Assembly (NCBI RefSeq): GCF_038446525.1
Contig: NZ_CP151792.1
Location: 1,860,001 to 1,924,000, forward strand
Reading direction: 5' to 3'
Length of the DNA: 64,000 bases
DNA from: Methanolobus sp. ZRKC5
GTDB taxonomy: Archaea; Halobacteriota; Methanosarcinia; Methanosarcinales; Methanosarcinaceae
Shown: one piece after another, positions 1 to 8,295 of the stretch
Numbering within the stretch: position 1 is the stretch's first letter
How the letters are laid out: every line of letters starts with the position of its first letter
Notes under the pieces: generated by a model
Told to the model about the DNA's origin: nothing
The model's input: the letters and a program-made list of their open reading frames with translations, nothing else
The model's database searches: none
Made by a program: the position numbers and the translations under genes

Positions 1-828
1 AGCTTCAAGGTTCTCTTCCTTGTCAGCCGATATATATGTTGCCGCAGGATACTCTTCCTTGCATTTCTTCAATACATACTGGTCTGCCATGTCCACCTTG
101 TTTACAACGACAACAGCGGGTACGTACACCCTGTTACCCATAATGACATCTATCAACTGGTCAACATCGATCTTATCCCTGATGAGCACATGAGCATTGT
201 GTATCTTATATTCGTTAAGTATAGCCTTGATAAGGTCTTCTGTGAGGTCAAGCTCCTTAGTACTGCTAATGGTGACGCCACCACGATCCTGCCTTTTGAT
301 AACAACATCAGGTGCTTTCTGGTTCAGGCGTATGCCAGCATCATAAAGTTCCTGGGTAAGGACGGTATGGTGATAATTCTGGAACACATCCAGCATAAAG
401 ACCACAAGGTCACAGTTCCTGACAACTGAGATTACTTCTCTTCCACGGCCTCTGCCGCTGGCTGCTCCCTTAACCAGTCCGGGCACGTCAAGTATCTGTA
501 TAGTTGCATTATTATGCTCAAGCACTCCCGGAATGACATCCAGAGTTGTAAACTCGTAGGCGCCAACCTCTGAATTAGCATCCGTGAGCTTGTTAAGTAA
601 AGTGGATTTTCCCACAGATGGGAACCCTACAAGCGTGACCGTAGCATCTCCTGACTTTCTCACGGAGTATCCTTCGCCACCGCCCTTGCTTGCAGACTTC
701 TTGACAACTTCATCGCGAAGGCGTGCAAGTTTCGCCTTCAGCTTACCGATGTGATGGGATGTTGCCTTATTGTAGGGAGTCTTCTTGATCTCCTCTTCTA
801 CGTCCTGTATGTCCTCATTTATGCCCAT
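1..828 (-). CDS. drg: DRG-family GTP-binding protein, 3' end cut by window edge
   Basis: This is a GTPase of the developmentally regulated GTP-binding (DRG/Obg-related) family, thought to act in translation or ribosome-linked quality control. Reading leftwards from ATG at 828 (N-terminus MGINEDIQDVEEEIKK) the frame stays open for 276 codons to the edge; DRG proteins are about 365 residues, so roughly the last quarter is missing. The G1 loop reads GFPSVGKST and is followed by the family-specific DVPG in place of the usual DxxG, which separates DRG from other small GTPases. A short AGGT lies about 5 nt before the ATG. The family call is firm; the exact cellular role is not known. Confidence 0.93.
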   Translation of the reverse strand, partial: MGINEDIQDVEEEIKKTPYNKATSHHIGKLKAKLARLRDEVVKKSASKGGGEGYSVRKSGDATVTLVGFPSVGKSTLLNKLTDANSEVGAYEFTTLDVIPGVLEHNNATIQILDVPGLVKGAASGRGRGREVISVVRNCDLVVFMLDVFQNYHHTVLTQELYDAGIRLNQKAPDVVIKRQDRGGVTISSTKELDLTEDLIKAILNEYKIHNAHVLIRDKIDVDQLIDVIMGNRVYVPAVVVVNKVDMADQYVLKKCKEEYPAATYISADKEENLEA

Positions 829-891
829 TTGCAACCTACCATAACGTCAAAACAAAAACGGTTTTCCTGATTATTATAGACTGGATTAACG

Positions 892-2802
892 TCAAAAGGA
901 GGATATTATCCTGCCGGTCATTTCATACGTATACATTCCATTTTGAAGTCTCTTAGAGAATTCTTCGGATTGCAGTGCACTAAGGAATGCCTGCATCTCT
1001 TCTATGTCCAGAAGGTCTTTATGTATCACAAAATCAAACTCATCCTCTGCAACAGGTATGAACCCAAGTCCGGCTTCTTCTGCCGCAGCCCTGATTCCAA
1101 AGCCAACATCTGCCTTTCCACTTTTTACAGCATCGCAGACAGACCGGTGGGTCTTTGAACCTGAATTGTAACCCTTTATGTTTTTGATAAATTCACTCTT
1201 CGTCATCCCTTTTGCTTCTGCCAGTGTTCCAAGCTCTCTTTCCAGAATTGCTCTTGTTCCGGATCCCCGGTTCCTGTTTATGAGTTGCAGGCTGGTTATT
1301 TCCTCAAGTCCGTCCACATGGTTGTCAGGGGTGAATATAAGCCCTAGCTCTCGCCTGTATCCCTTGACAAGAACTATGTTCTCAAGATTCATTTTTGATA
1401 TGGTTGATGAATTGTAATTTCCCTCTGCGTCCACCATATTCACACATGCAATGTCAGTAGTGCCGCTGGATATGGCTGCAAATCCTGCACTGGAACCCCT
1501 ATTCAATGTCCTGAACACAAGTCCTGTCATCTCTTCAAGCAGATCTATGCCCGGGCACTGCCCACCAACGAGCATTAGGTCAGGACTTCTCACGTTACCG
1601 AACATGGTGACCTCTACTTCAGATCCTGGTTCAATATATTCAGTATGCGCCCGGATCTCAATTGTTCCGTCAGCATCTGATAATGTGGTTATGGCTCCTG
1701 ATGTCTTGTCTGCTGGGTACACCTTGCCCCGCACAACACCAACAGGGAACAGTTCTTCTCTTCCGCCTGAGCGGATGCCGGTTCCCATAACAGCAGTGAC
1801 CTTAGTCTTAAAAGCTGGCTTAATGCCAAGTGAATTGTAGATTATCGGAGCTACGAACTCATTGAAAATACTGAGTGCAGATGTTGGGTTCCCTGGCAGT
1901 CCTATTGTTGGCACATTTTTTATCATACCGATAACAACAGGTTTCCCGGGTTTGATTGCAATGCCGTGGGTGAGTGTTTCCCCCTTTTCTTCAATGATCA
2001 TGTACATTATATCGCCGGCACCGGCAGAAGTGCTCCCGGAGGTAAGGACAATATCGCATTCTTGAATTGCTTTTTCCAGAGCTTCCTCCATCAGCTTTTC
2101 GTCATCATGAACAATGCCATATATTCTTGGAGTTCCTCCGCATTCTTCAATTGCTGCTGCGATAGCATAGGAATTTGCATCATATATTTTGCTCAGTTCC
2201 AGTGTCTCTCCCGGTTTGATGAGTTCACTTCCGGTTGAAATGATACCAACAAGCAATCTCTTGACAGGGACCTCATTCATGCCTATGGAGGCAAGTACTC
2301 CGATTTCACGGGAACTAATGCGTGTATTTTTCCTCAGAACCCTTTCACCTTTCATTATGTCGCTTCCTGCGCGCATGATGTTCTCGCCGATATGCACCGG
2401 CTGGTAAATAAGGACTGACTCGCCTGTTTGTTTTGTATTCTCCACCATTACCACAGCATCGGCACCTTCGGGGATTGGTGCACCTGTGGATATCTCTATG
2501 ACTTCTTCATCGTCAACAAAGAACTTGTCTGTGCAACCTGCCGGAATGGAACCTATGAATCCCAATTTCCGGGGTTCCGGTTCACTTGCCTGGTAGGTAT
2601 CTTTTGCCCTGATGGCGTACCCGTCCTTGATCGAACGGTTGAATGCAGGCACATCCACACCCGAAGGTATGTCATCTGCTATGATGTGTCCTACAGCTTT
2701 TTCAATAGCTAAAGTAATAATTTCTGGCTGGACTCTGATCTGTTCGATCAGCTTCCTTGCATCCTCTACGGATGTTAGTTCTCTGAATTCCTTGCGTTCC
2801 AT
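892..2802 (-). CDS. moeA: Molybdopterin molybdenumtransferase MoeA fused to a periplasmic-binding-like domain
   Basis: MoeA inserts molybdate or tungstate into adenylylated molybdopterin, the last step of the cofactor needed by formylmethanofuran dehydrogenase. Residues ~1-405 are a MoeA unit (N-terminal lid, then the MoCF-type core with a SGSTSAGAGD motif near residue 255, then the domain IV barrel). Residues ~410-630 look like a type-2 periplasmic binding domain (LVGGQCPGIDLL, NRNRGSGTRA, VGFGIRAAAEE), here cytoplasmic because no signal peptide precedes it. This fusion is known in archaea; the appended domain is presumed to bind molybdate, tungstate or a cofactor intermediate. It begins 10 bp after the small membrane protein gene, so the two are probably co-transcribed. 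The oxyanion transporter modABC lies 4 kb away on the same strand. Confidence 0.93.
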   Translation of the reverse strand: MERKEFRELTSVEDARKLIEQIRVQPEIITLAIEKAVGHIIADDIPSGVDVPAFNRSIKDGYAIRAKDTYQASEPEPRKLGFIGSIPAGCTDKFFVDDEEVIEISTGAPIPEGADAVVMVENTKQTGESVLIYQPVHIGENIMRAGSDIMKGERVLRKNTRISSREIGVLASIGMNEVPVKRLLVGIISTGSELIKPGETLELSKIYDANSYAIAAAIEECGGTPRIYGIVHDDEKLMEEALEKAIQECDIVLTSGSTSAGAGDIMYMIIEEKGETLTHGIAIKPGKPVVIGMIKNVPTIGLPGNPTSALSIFNEFVAPIIYNSLGIKPAFKTKVTAVMGTGIRSGGREELFPVGVVRGKVYPADKTSGAITTLSDADGTIEIRAHTEYIEPGSEVEVTMFGNVRSPDLMLVGGQCPGIDLLEEMTGLVFRTLNRGSSAGFAAISSGTTDIACVNMVDAEGNYNSSTISKMNLENIVLVKGYRRELGLIFTPDNHVDGLEEITSLQLINRNRGSGTRAILERELGTLAEAKGMTKSEFIKNIKGYNSGSKTHRSVCDAVKSGKADVGFGIRAAAEEAGLGFIPVAEDEFDFVIHKDLLDIEEMQAFLSALQSEEFSKRLQNGMYTYEMTGRIISSF

Positions 2803-2812
2803 TCTGGTCGGT

Positions 2813-3061
2813 CTACTTTTTGTCGAGATAACCTATAAGCGTTTTGTTGAGTGTGAACACTCTTGAAGCAACATACCACAGGCCCATCAAAAACACGATC
2901 CATGTTGCAATTGATATCAACTGCAGATTAGGTGTATCATCAAGTGCTTCAAAGGTGATTACAAGAGTAACTGGCATCAGGAGTAAGATTGCCATTACTG
3001 AATCATTCAGGTACTTCAAATTCTCCATTATTACTTTTTCTTTTTCTCCCTCTAGTTCCAT
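2813..3061 (-). CDS. Small two-helix membrane protein, unknown function
   Basis: An 82-residue protein with a charged N-terminus (MELEGEKEKVIMENLKY), two hydrophobic segments (about residues 22-38 and 48-66) separated by a short acidic loop, and a basic C-terminus (YLDKK). The ATG at 3061 has a good ribosome site, GAGG seven bases upstream. It lies 10 bp before moeA on the same strand and is probably the first gene of that transcript. I do not recognise a family. Codon use looks like that of the neighbours and no frameshift is visible. Confidence 0.7.
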   Translation of the reverse strand: MELEGEKEKVIMENLKYLNDSVMAILLLMPVTLVITFEALDDTPNLQLISIATWIVFLMGLWYVASRVFTLNKTLIGYLDKK

Positions 3062-3169
3062 TCTAAAACCTCATTTATTCTATATTATATTATAATAGCA
3101 TTTGAATACAATAGGTTACTGGAGTAATGCCTAATTAATGTTTTGAAGAAATAAAAAAGAAGAAAAGAT

Positions 3170-3191
3170 AATGAAGAGTCAACTCTTCATT
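3170..3191 (-). terminator. Hairpin terminator after ilvE
   Basis: Two 9-base arms (AATGAAGAG and CTCTTCATT) pair around a 4-base loop immediately after the ilvE stop. In the minus direction the stem is followed by a pyrimidine-rich run (ATCTTTTCTTCTTTTTT), giving the hairpin plus T-tract form. Confidence 0.7.
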
Positions 3192-4070
3192 TTAAGGAAA
3201 AATAGGTGTTCCTGTGGTTGTTGTGACTCTGTCAAAGACTTCAACCATCTTTTTTGTGATTGGTCCTGGTTTTCCATCACCAATTGGACGTCCATCCACT
3301 TTTACAAGAGGTGCTGCCTCTGCTGCTGTTCCTGTGACGAAAATCTCATCAGCAGTGTAGAGGTCGAACATTCCCAGGTTCTCAACGTGAGTCTCGATTC
3401 CCATGTCTGCAAGCAGTTCGATTGCAGTTGCCCGTGTTATACCTTTGAGGTTGTTGATGGTCGGTGGGGTGTAAACTTTTCCTTTCTTTATGATGAATAT
3501 GTTATCTCCTGAACCTTCAGAGAGGTAACCATTCTGGTCAAAGAAAATTGCCTCGTCTCCGCCTTTCTCGTTTGCCTCTATCTTTGCGAGGATGTTATTC
3601 AGATAGTTAAGGGACTTGATGTTTGGTGAAAGTGCATCACAGGAATTTCTCCTGACTGAAACCGTAACACCGGTTAGCCCAACCTCGTAAAGGTCACCAT
3701 ACATTGCGCCCCATTCCTGGGATATGATGAATATGTTTGGTTTTGGACATTTCCTGGGGTCCAGTCCAAGGTCACCAATACCTCTTGAAACAATAGGTCT
3801 GATATAGGCATCCGTAAGATTGTTTTTCCGGAGTGTTTCCAGGATAGCCTCTTCCATTTCCTCTATGGTTAGTGGTATGTTAAGAGCAATTGCCTTTGCA
3901 GAGTCGTAGAGCCTGTCAACATGCTCATGTAATTTGAAGACACGTCCGTTGTAAGCCCTTATTCCTTCAAAGACACCATCTCCATACAAAAAGCCATGGT
4001 CATAGACGGAGGTCGTGGCTTCTGATTTAGGGACAAAGTCACCGTTGTAGTAAATCAATAGTTCACTCAT
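3192..4070 (-). CDS. ilvE: Branched-chain amino acid aminotransferase
   Basis: A PLP-dependent class IV aminotransferase that makes valine, leucine and isoleucine from their 2-oxo acids. I place the start at ATG 4070 ([13 protein letters not shown]), preceded by TGAGG, giving 292 residues, the usual archaeal length. An upstream in-frame start at 4115 would add 15 residues that the family lacks. Visible motifs: [13 protein letters not shown] near residue 24, the PLP lysine in IKSLNYL (Lys152), EGSGDNIF, and the phosphate-cup ITRATA and TGTAAE segments. It stands alone, 121 bp after the small membrane gene in the opposite reading order, with its own terminator. Confidence 0.96.
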   Translation of the reverse strand: MSELLIYYNGDFVPKSEATTSVYDHGFLYGDGVFEGIRAYNGRVFKLHEHVDRLYDSAKAIALNIPLTIEEMEEAILETLRKNNLTDAYIRPIVSRGIGDLGLDPRKCPKPNIFIISQEWGAMYGDLYEVGLTGVTVSVRRNSCDALSPNIKSLNYLNNILAKIEANEKGGDEAIFFDQNGYLSEGSGDNIFIIKKGKVYTPPTINNLKGITRATAIELLADMGIETHVENLGMFDLYTADEIFVTGTAAEAAPLVKVDGRPIGDGKPGPITKKMVEVFDRVTTTTGTPIFP

Positions 4071-4230
4071 GTGTAAAGCCTCAGCATTGTAATAGTTGAT
4101 AGTGTCTGATGTCAAACTATTATATATTTGTATTCACATTCACATTGTTTGCAATTTAGGAATGTGCCTGGATTCTTACAAAAGGCTTTTATGCTAGAAA
4201 ACCTATTTCAGACTCCAGTCAATCATTAGC

Positions 4231-4305
4231 GGTCCCGTGGCTTAGCCAGGATATAGCATCGGGCTTCTAACCCGAGGGTCGTGGGTTCGAATCCCTCCGG
4301 GATCG
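4231..4305 (+). tRNA. tRNA-Arg (anticodon TCT)
   Basis: A 75 nt cloverleaf. The acceptor arms GGTCCCG and CGGGATC pair with one G-U. The anticodon stem TCGGG/CCCGA encloses CTTCTAA, so the anticodon is TCT (Arg, AGA/AGG). The T arm has the canonical TTCGAAT loop but a T-T mismatch at the second pair of its stem. No CCA is encoded. A TATA-like CTTTTATGC lies about 45 bp upstream. Confidence 0.93.
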
Positions 4306-4411
4306 CTCAATTTTTGTAATCATTGTTTTTTTTATTGAGAAGTTGTTCAAGTCGACCGAAAAAAACTTATCCTATGAGTCATATAGTAAGTATTGCTGAG
4401 AATGTAATGTT

Positions 4412-4555
4412 CGAAGTTTGAAACACTGCGACACTATGTTTCGGCTTTCGATTGGATCAATTCAGGGAAATACCCTGCAACATGTATGCTTGCCAATCGG
4501 AATATTTAAGACGTCAAGAGGGCGATAGGGTATTATAGTTTTCTCTGTTGCCCTC
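4412..4555 (+). ncRNA. Candidate structured non-coding RNA, three stem-loop domains
   Basis: This stretch has no open frame, but it folds into three consecutive elements on the plus strand. Domain 1 (4412-4450) pairs CGAAGTTTGAAACA with TGTTTCGGCTTTCG across an 11-base loop, using G-U pairs. Domain 2 (4449-4499) closes with CGATTGG/CCAATCG and contains an inner hairpin CAGGG-AAATA-CCCTG. Domain 3 (4518-4555) is a 13-pair stem, GAGGGCGATAGGG with CTCTGTTGCCCTC, containing three G-U pairs. The G-U pairs would be A-C mismatches on the other strand, which assigns transcription to plus. A weak TATA-like CATATAG sits about 27 bp before domain 1 and a T-rich run follows domain 3. I recognise no known RNA family; the function is unknown. 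Confidence 0.5.
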
Positions 4556-4598
4556 GCATTACTTCCTTTTTCTCATAATTTATTAATCCATACAAGTA

Positions 4599-4808
4599 GA
4601 TTATTCGTAACTATTCAGCCTGATAAAAACGCTATCAATAACAATCTTGACAAAAAGTTGAAACGTAAATTTCATTAGGATCATTTATTTTGATTGTTGC
4701 TATTGATTGCTTTTTTGATTGTTAGATTGTTAGTGAGCAGACATCTCTATTTCGATGAAATCAGTACCAATAGGCAAATCGTGCCAGGCTGAATAGTTAC
4801 GATTATTC
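4599..4808 (+). mobile_element. 194 bp MITE (copy 1) with 8 bp target duplication
   Basis: The element spans 4607-4800. It starts GTAACTATTCAGCCTG and ends with its exact reverse complement, and is flanked on both sides by GATTATTC (4599-4606 and 4801-4808), an 8 bp target duplication. It has no coding capacity. An identical 194 bp copy in the same orientation lies at 37666-37859 with a different duplication. Termini beginning GTAA with 8 bp duplications are characteristic of the IS66 family, so this is most likely a non-autonomous IS66-type derivative moved by a transposase encoded elsewhere. Confidence 0.92.
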
Positions 4809-4935
4809 TATTAATATTGTGAGTTCATATTCCTGGAACCACAGTTTTACATGTGTGTAACAAAAGAAATACGATTATAATTACGCAGTAGATTTTACCG
4901 AAATAGAACAAATTGTAAAAAAATAATAGATGTCT

Positions 4936-5061
4936 TTAATCATTAAGCCCCAGAATATTCCTTTTCTCTTTCTTTTTTTCTTCCTTCTTTTCATTTTGAC
5001 TTGTCTTAACGAATTCAGTGACTTCCTTCAATCTGTGGATATTTGTTTCATCATGTCCCAT
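4936..5061 (-). CDS. 41-residue charged peptide, unknown function
   Basis: A short frame starting MGHDETNIHRLKEVTEF and ending KRNILGLND, very rich in Lys and Glu in its middle (EKKEEKKKEK). A strong ribosome site (GGAAAGGAG) lies seven bases before the ATG, and the gene begins 21 bp after the stop of the 434-residue coiled-coil gene on the same strand. Both facts favour a real, co-transcribed gene. No family is recognised. It could instead be a degraded tail of the neighbour. Confidence 0.55.
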   Translation of the reverse strand: MGHDETNIHRLKEVTEFVKTSQNEKKEEKKKEKRNILGLND

Positions 5062-5082
5062 GTTATTACTCCTTTCCTATGT

Positions 5083-6387
5083 TCAGGTACGTTCCCCATA
5101 TTCTATCATTGCCTCTTTCCCGAAAACATGCCTTACATCTGAAAGAAGCACTGACTTTCCTCTTTCCATTTCTTCTTTAAGGTTTTCCAGTTGTCTTCTT
5201 TCTAAGTCAATGTCATGGTTTGTAGATCTTACCAGAACATGATGTCTTTCAATCTCTTTTTCAATCTCTTCTTTTTGCTGATAGATACTAAGACCGTTTA
5301 ATTCCACTTCTAGCTTCTCTTTCTCTGAAAGATACTTTTTTCTTTGCTCAACAAGGGATAATATTATTTTTTTATCGTCCAGCACTTGTATTTGCTTTAG
5401 GGTTTTGTCACACATTTGGTCCTTCAGGCCAAGTTCTCCACTTTCGACCCTGCTCTTGAGTTGTGAAAGAAAAGGATTAAGGTCATGTTCAATTGCAAAT
5501 GCAGGTTCTTCTTTAATGGTCCTGAGTATTTCCCTGTTCTCAGGGGAAAGTACACATCTCTCATTCTCATCCTGTTTTTCCATTCTGGAAATGGCCTTTG
5601 AAAGTGGTGTGAAGAGTCTTCTTGCTTCGGATCCTGCGTCTGCTATCTTTGTATCAAGAAGTCGAATCTCAGTTTCCAGTTGTTTTGCTCTTTCAAATTC
5701 GCTACTATTCTCAAGTTCCGTAAGTCTGGAGTCATCCACAGAAAGTTTGTCCTTTGCAGATTCGTACTTAGAATCCAATTCCACCATTTTTTTAGTACTA
5801 TTTTCTATTTCTTTTCCGGTCCTGCTAACATTCTCCGCTTCCGTAGAAATCTTCTGTAATTCTCCTATCCTTTCGTTTCCCTTCATTGTCGAGGAGTAGA
5901 GTTCGTCAAGCGCATCTTCAAGATCTGCCAGGCCCTGATTTATTTTCTGGTGTTCCCTGGGGTAAAGTGCCTTTATATACATCAGGCTTTTACGGGTATT
6001 ATCTAAAACAGTTTTCAGGGTGGATTTTGAATCTGTATAGAATTCAGAAGCAGCTACAGGTGAGGTATCTCCGGGAACTTTCAACTTATCATCGATGAGC
6101 TTCAGGTTATTGGCTACATTGTCCCTGTTTGAGTCTCCAAGTTTTTCTCCTCTTTTACTTGCACCCTCAATAGGTTCAGCAGTTAGTAGTTCTTTCTTTA
6201 ATTGTTCCAGGTCTCTGAGTGCATTTTTGATTCCATCATATTTTCCCTTTACAACAGGTCGAAGTTCTTCTTCCTGCTTTTTAGACTCGTCTCTCACAAT
6301 ACCGGCAAGTTCCATGAGCTTAAAAACAGTTGGCTGAGATTCTTCTTTTTCCTGCTTTTTTCCAAAAAGCCTTTCAATGAATTTCAT
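5083..6387 (-). CDS. 434-residue coiled-coil protein, unknown function
   Basis: A soluble, highly charged protein (MKFIERLFGKKQEKEE at the N-terminus) with no membrane segment and long predicted coiled coils: about residues 150-255 (LADLEDALDELYSS onward) and 335-420 (EQRKKYLSEKEKLEVELNGL onward). There is no Walker A motif, so it is not a complete SMC/Rad50-type ATPase. It follows modC by 92 bp on the same strand; a TATA-like TTTTAAA in that gap suggests its own promoter and a very short leader. The 41-residue gene follows it. No function can be assigned from sequence. Confidence 0.75.
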   Translation of the reverse strand: MKFIERLFGKKQEKEESQPTVFKLMELAGIVRDESKKQEEELRPVVKGKYDGIKNALRDLEQLKKELLTAEPIEGASKRGEKLGDSNRDNVANNLKLIDDKLKVPGDTSPVAASEFYTDSKSTLKTVLDNTRKSLMYIKALYPREHQKINQGLADLEDALDELYSSTMKGNERIGELQKISTEAENVSRTGKEIENSTKKMVELDSKYESAKDKLSVDDSRLTELENSSEFERAKQLETEIRLLDTKIADAGSEARRLFTPLSKAISRMEKQDENERCVLSPENREILRTIKEEPAFAIEHDLNPFLSQLKSRVESGELGLKDQMCDKTLKQIQVLDDKKIILSLVEQRKKYLSEKEKLEVELNGLSIYQQKEEIEKEIERHHVLVRSTNHDIDLERRQLENLKEEMERGKSVLLSDVRHVFGKEAMIEYGERT

Positions 6388-6479
6388 CTCTGCTATAAAA
6401 TGATGTAATCTAACTTTAAAAGATTATTGGGCACAAACCTGTCTGATAACCTATGCTTAACACCTTAGAAAAAAGCGTT

Positions 6480-7601
6480 TCAGAAAATGACTATCTTGCT
6501 TTTTTCGATCCTCGCAAAACAGTCATCGCCTACTTTAAGGTCCATATCCTCAAAGAACTGGTTTGCCAGCTCAGCAATCAGTATATTTTCATGTTCTGTT
6601 ATCTCAAGAGCCAGAATTTTACTTGCTCCCTTATTGACAATGCTCTTCACGCTGGCAGTAAATGTATTTTCTCCGGCATTCTCCCTTTTATCTATAAGGG
6701 GCAATATACGGAGATTTTCAGGCCTTATACCCCATGCCATTTTATCGTTTACTTTATTATCTGGCTTATTTGCGATCACCTGCAAGTTTCCACATTTAAG
6801 TGTCAGTGTTCTGGATGTTTCATCCTCGTCTAAGGCAAGCGAATCCTCAAAGATGTTCGATAATCCTACAAGTTCGGCAACATGCTTGTTTTTAGGTTTG
6901 TAGAATACTTCCTCCGGGCTTCCTATCTGCTGTACTCTTCCTTCATGGAAAATAACTACTTTGTCTGCAATGGTGAAGGCTTCCACATGGTTATGGGTGA
7001 TAAAAAGTATCGGTATGCCAAGTTCCCTCTGGATTTCCTTGATCTTCTCCCGAAGTTTCATGCGAACAACCATGTCCAGTGCAGAGAACGGTTCATCAAG
7101 CAACAGGACATCGGGTTTTGGGGCAAGAGCACGTGCCAGTGCTACCCTTTGTTTCTGTCCTCCTGAAAGCTGAGAAGGATAATTGTTTTCCAGTTCTTCT
7201 ATGCGAAGGAGTTGCAGCATTTCCCTGACTCTTTTATCTTTGTCTTCTTCGGTCCATCCTTTAAGCCCGTAAATGATGTTCTTTCTCACATCCATATGCG
7301 GGAACAGCGCATAGTTCTGGAATACGTATCCGAGGCTTCGCTGCTGTACTGGGAGATTAATTCTTTTATGGCAATCAAAATATACCTTGTCATTAACAAC
7401 TATTTTTCCACCATTTGGTTCCAGCAACCCGGCTATACATTGGAGCGTTGTTGTTTTTCCTGAACCTGAACGTCCGAAAAGCACTACCAGTTCGTTTCCG
7501 ACATCAAATTTGGTATCAAGAAGGAAGACAGGGTCTTTGCCTTTCTTTTTATCACTTTTTTTATTGTAATACCGTTTTCTGAAATCCACATTGATGCCCA
7601 T
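6480..7601 (-). CDS. modC: Molybdate/tungstate ABC transporter, ATP-binding subunit
   Basis: The ATPase that drives import of molybdate or tungstate through ModB. Its 373 residues contain Walker A GRSGSGKTT (residues 43-51), a Q-loop in YVFQNYALFPH, the signature LSGGQKQR, Walker B VLLLDEP with FSALD, and the switch His in ITHN. Residues ~290-373 match a TOBE-type regulatory domain (MAWGIRPENLRIL, SIVNKGASKILALE) that binds the oxyanion and can inhibit transport. GAGGT six bases before the ATG overlaps the end of modB. It is the last gene of the modA-modB-modC operon. Confidence 0.95.
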   Translation of the reverse strand: MGINVDFRKRYYNKKSDKKKGKDPVFLLDTKFDVGNELVVLFGRSGSGKTTTLQCIAGLLEPNGGKIVVNDKVYFDCHKRINLPVQQRSLGYVFQNYALFPHMDVRKNIIYGLKGWTEEDKDKRVREMLQLLRIEELENNYPSQLSGGQKQRVALARALAPKPDVLLLDEPFSALDMVVRMKLREKIKEIQRELGIPILFITHNHVEAFTIADKVVIFHEGRVQQIGSPEEVFYKPKNKHVAELVGLSNIFEDSLALDEDETSRTLTLKCGNLQVIANKPDNKVNDKMAWGIRPENLRILPLIDKRENAGENTFTASVKSIVNKGASKILALEITEHENILIAELANQFFEDMDLKVGDDCFARIEKSKIVIF

Positions 7602-7610
7602 TGTACTACC

Positions 7611-8279
7611 TCATATCTTCCAGCTGTTGACAAGTTTTGCAGTTATGGCCATGGATAACAGGGACATTGTCACAAGTATGACTACCAGCATGTTGGCAAG
7701 TTCACCGTTTCCTGCCTGAAATGCGCTGTATATTGAAATTGACATTGTGTTAGTTCGACCCGGGATATTTCCCGCAACCATGAGTGTTGCGCCGAATTCT
7801 CCCACAGCTCTTGCAAAACTAAGTACAATGCCTGCCAGAATTCCTTTTTTGGCAAGTGGAAGTGTTATCATAAGGGCTGTTTCAATCTCCTTTCTTCCAA
7901 GGGTAAATGCTGCGTATTCATATTCCCTGTCAACCGCTTCAATGGCAGCAGTAGTGGTTTTCACCATAAGTGGAAGTGACACGATAAAAGCCGCGATGAC
8001 GGCTGCTTCCCATGTGAAAAGTATGGTCCATCCTGTGATGTTGTATAATATTTCCCCAAGAACCCCGTTCTTTCCCATCAATACGACCAGAAGATATCCT
8101 GTTACCGTAGGGGGAAGTACGAGGGGCAAAGTGACAATGGCGTCTGCGAGCCATTTCCCCTTAAAATCACGTCTTGCGAGCAAATAGGATATGACCACGC
8201 CTATAAGTGCTACCAGAAGGGTAGATATTATCGCTATTTTCAGCGTGATCAAAAGGGGAAACCCAATCTCGTCCAGCAT
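7611..8279 (-). CDS. modB: Molybdate/tungstate ABC transporter, permease subunit
   Basis: A 222-residue inner-membrane permease with about five to six hydrophobic helices. The cytoplasmic EAA loop that docks on the ATPase is seen as EYAAFTLGRKEIETALMITLPLAKKGILAG (described here by its ends: EYAAFTLGR to ITLPLAKKG). The RAVGEFGATLMVAG segment is typical of ModB. It lies between modA and modC with gaps of 16 and 9 bp, so the three genes are one transcription unit. No clear ribosome site precedes its ATG. Confidence 0.95.
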   Translation of the reverse strand: MLDEIGFPLLITLKIAIISTLLVALIGVVISYLLARRDFKGKWLADAIVTLPLVLPPTVTGYLLVVLMGKNGVLGEILYNITGWTILFTWEAAVIAAFIVSLPLMVKTTTAAIEAVDREYEYAAFTLGRKEIETALMITLPLAKKGILAGIVLSFARAVGEFGATLMVAGNIPGRTNTMSISIYSAFQAGNGELANMLVVILVTMSLLSMAITAKLVNSWKI

Positions 8280-8295
8280 TGTCTTTTATTCCGTT

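Noticed and set aside
892-2414. Separate substrate-binding gene inside moeA
   Set aside because: The C-terminal domain is in the same uninterrupted frame and has no start or ribosome site of its own.
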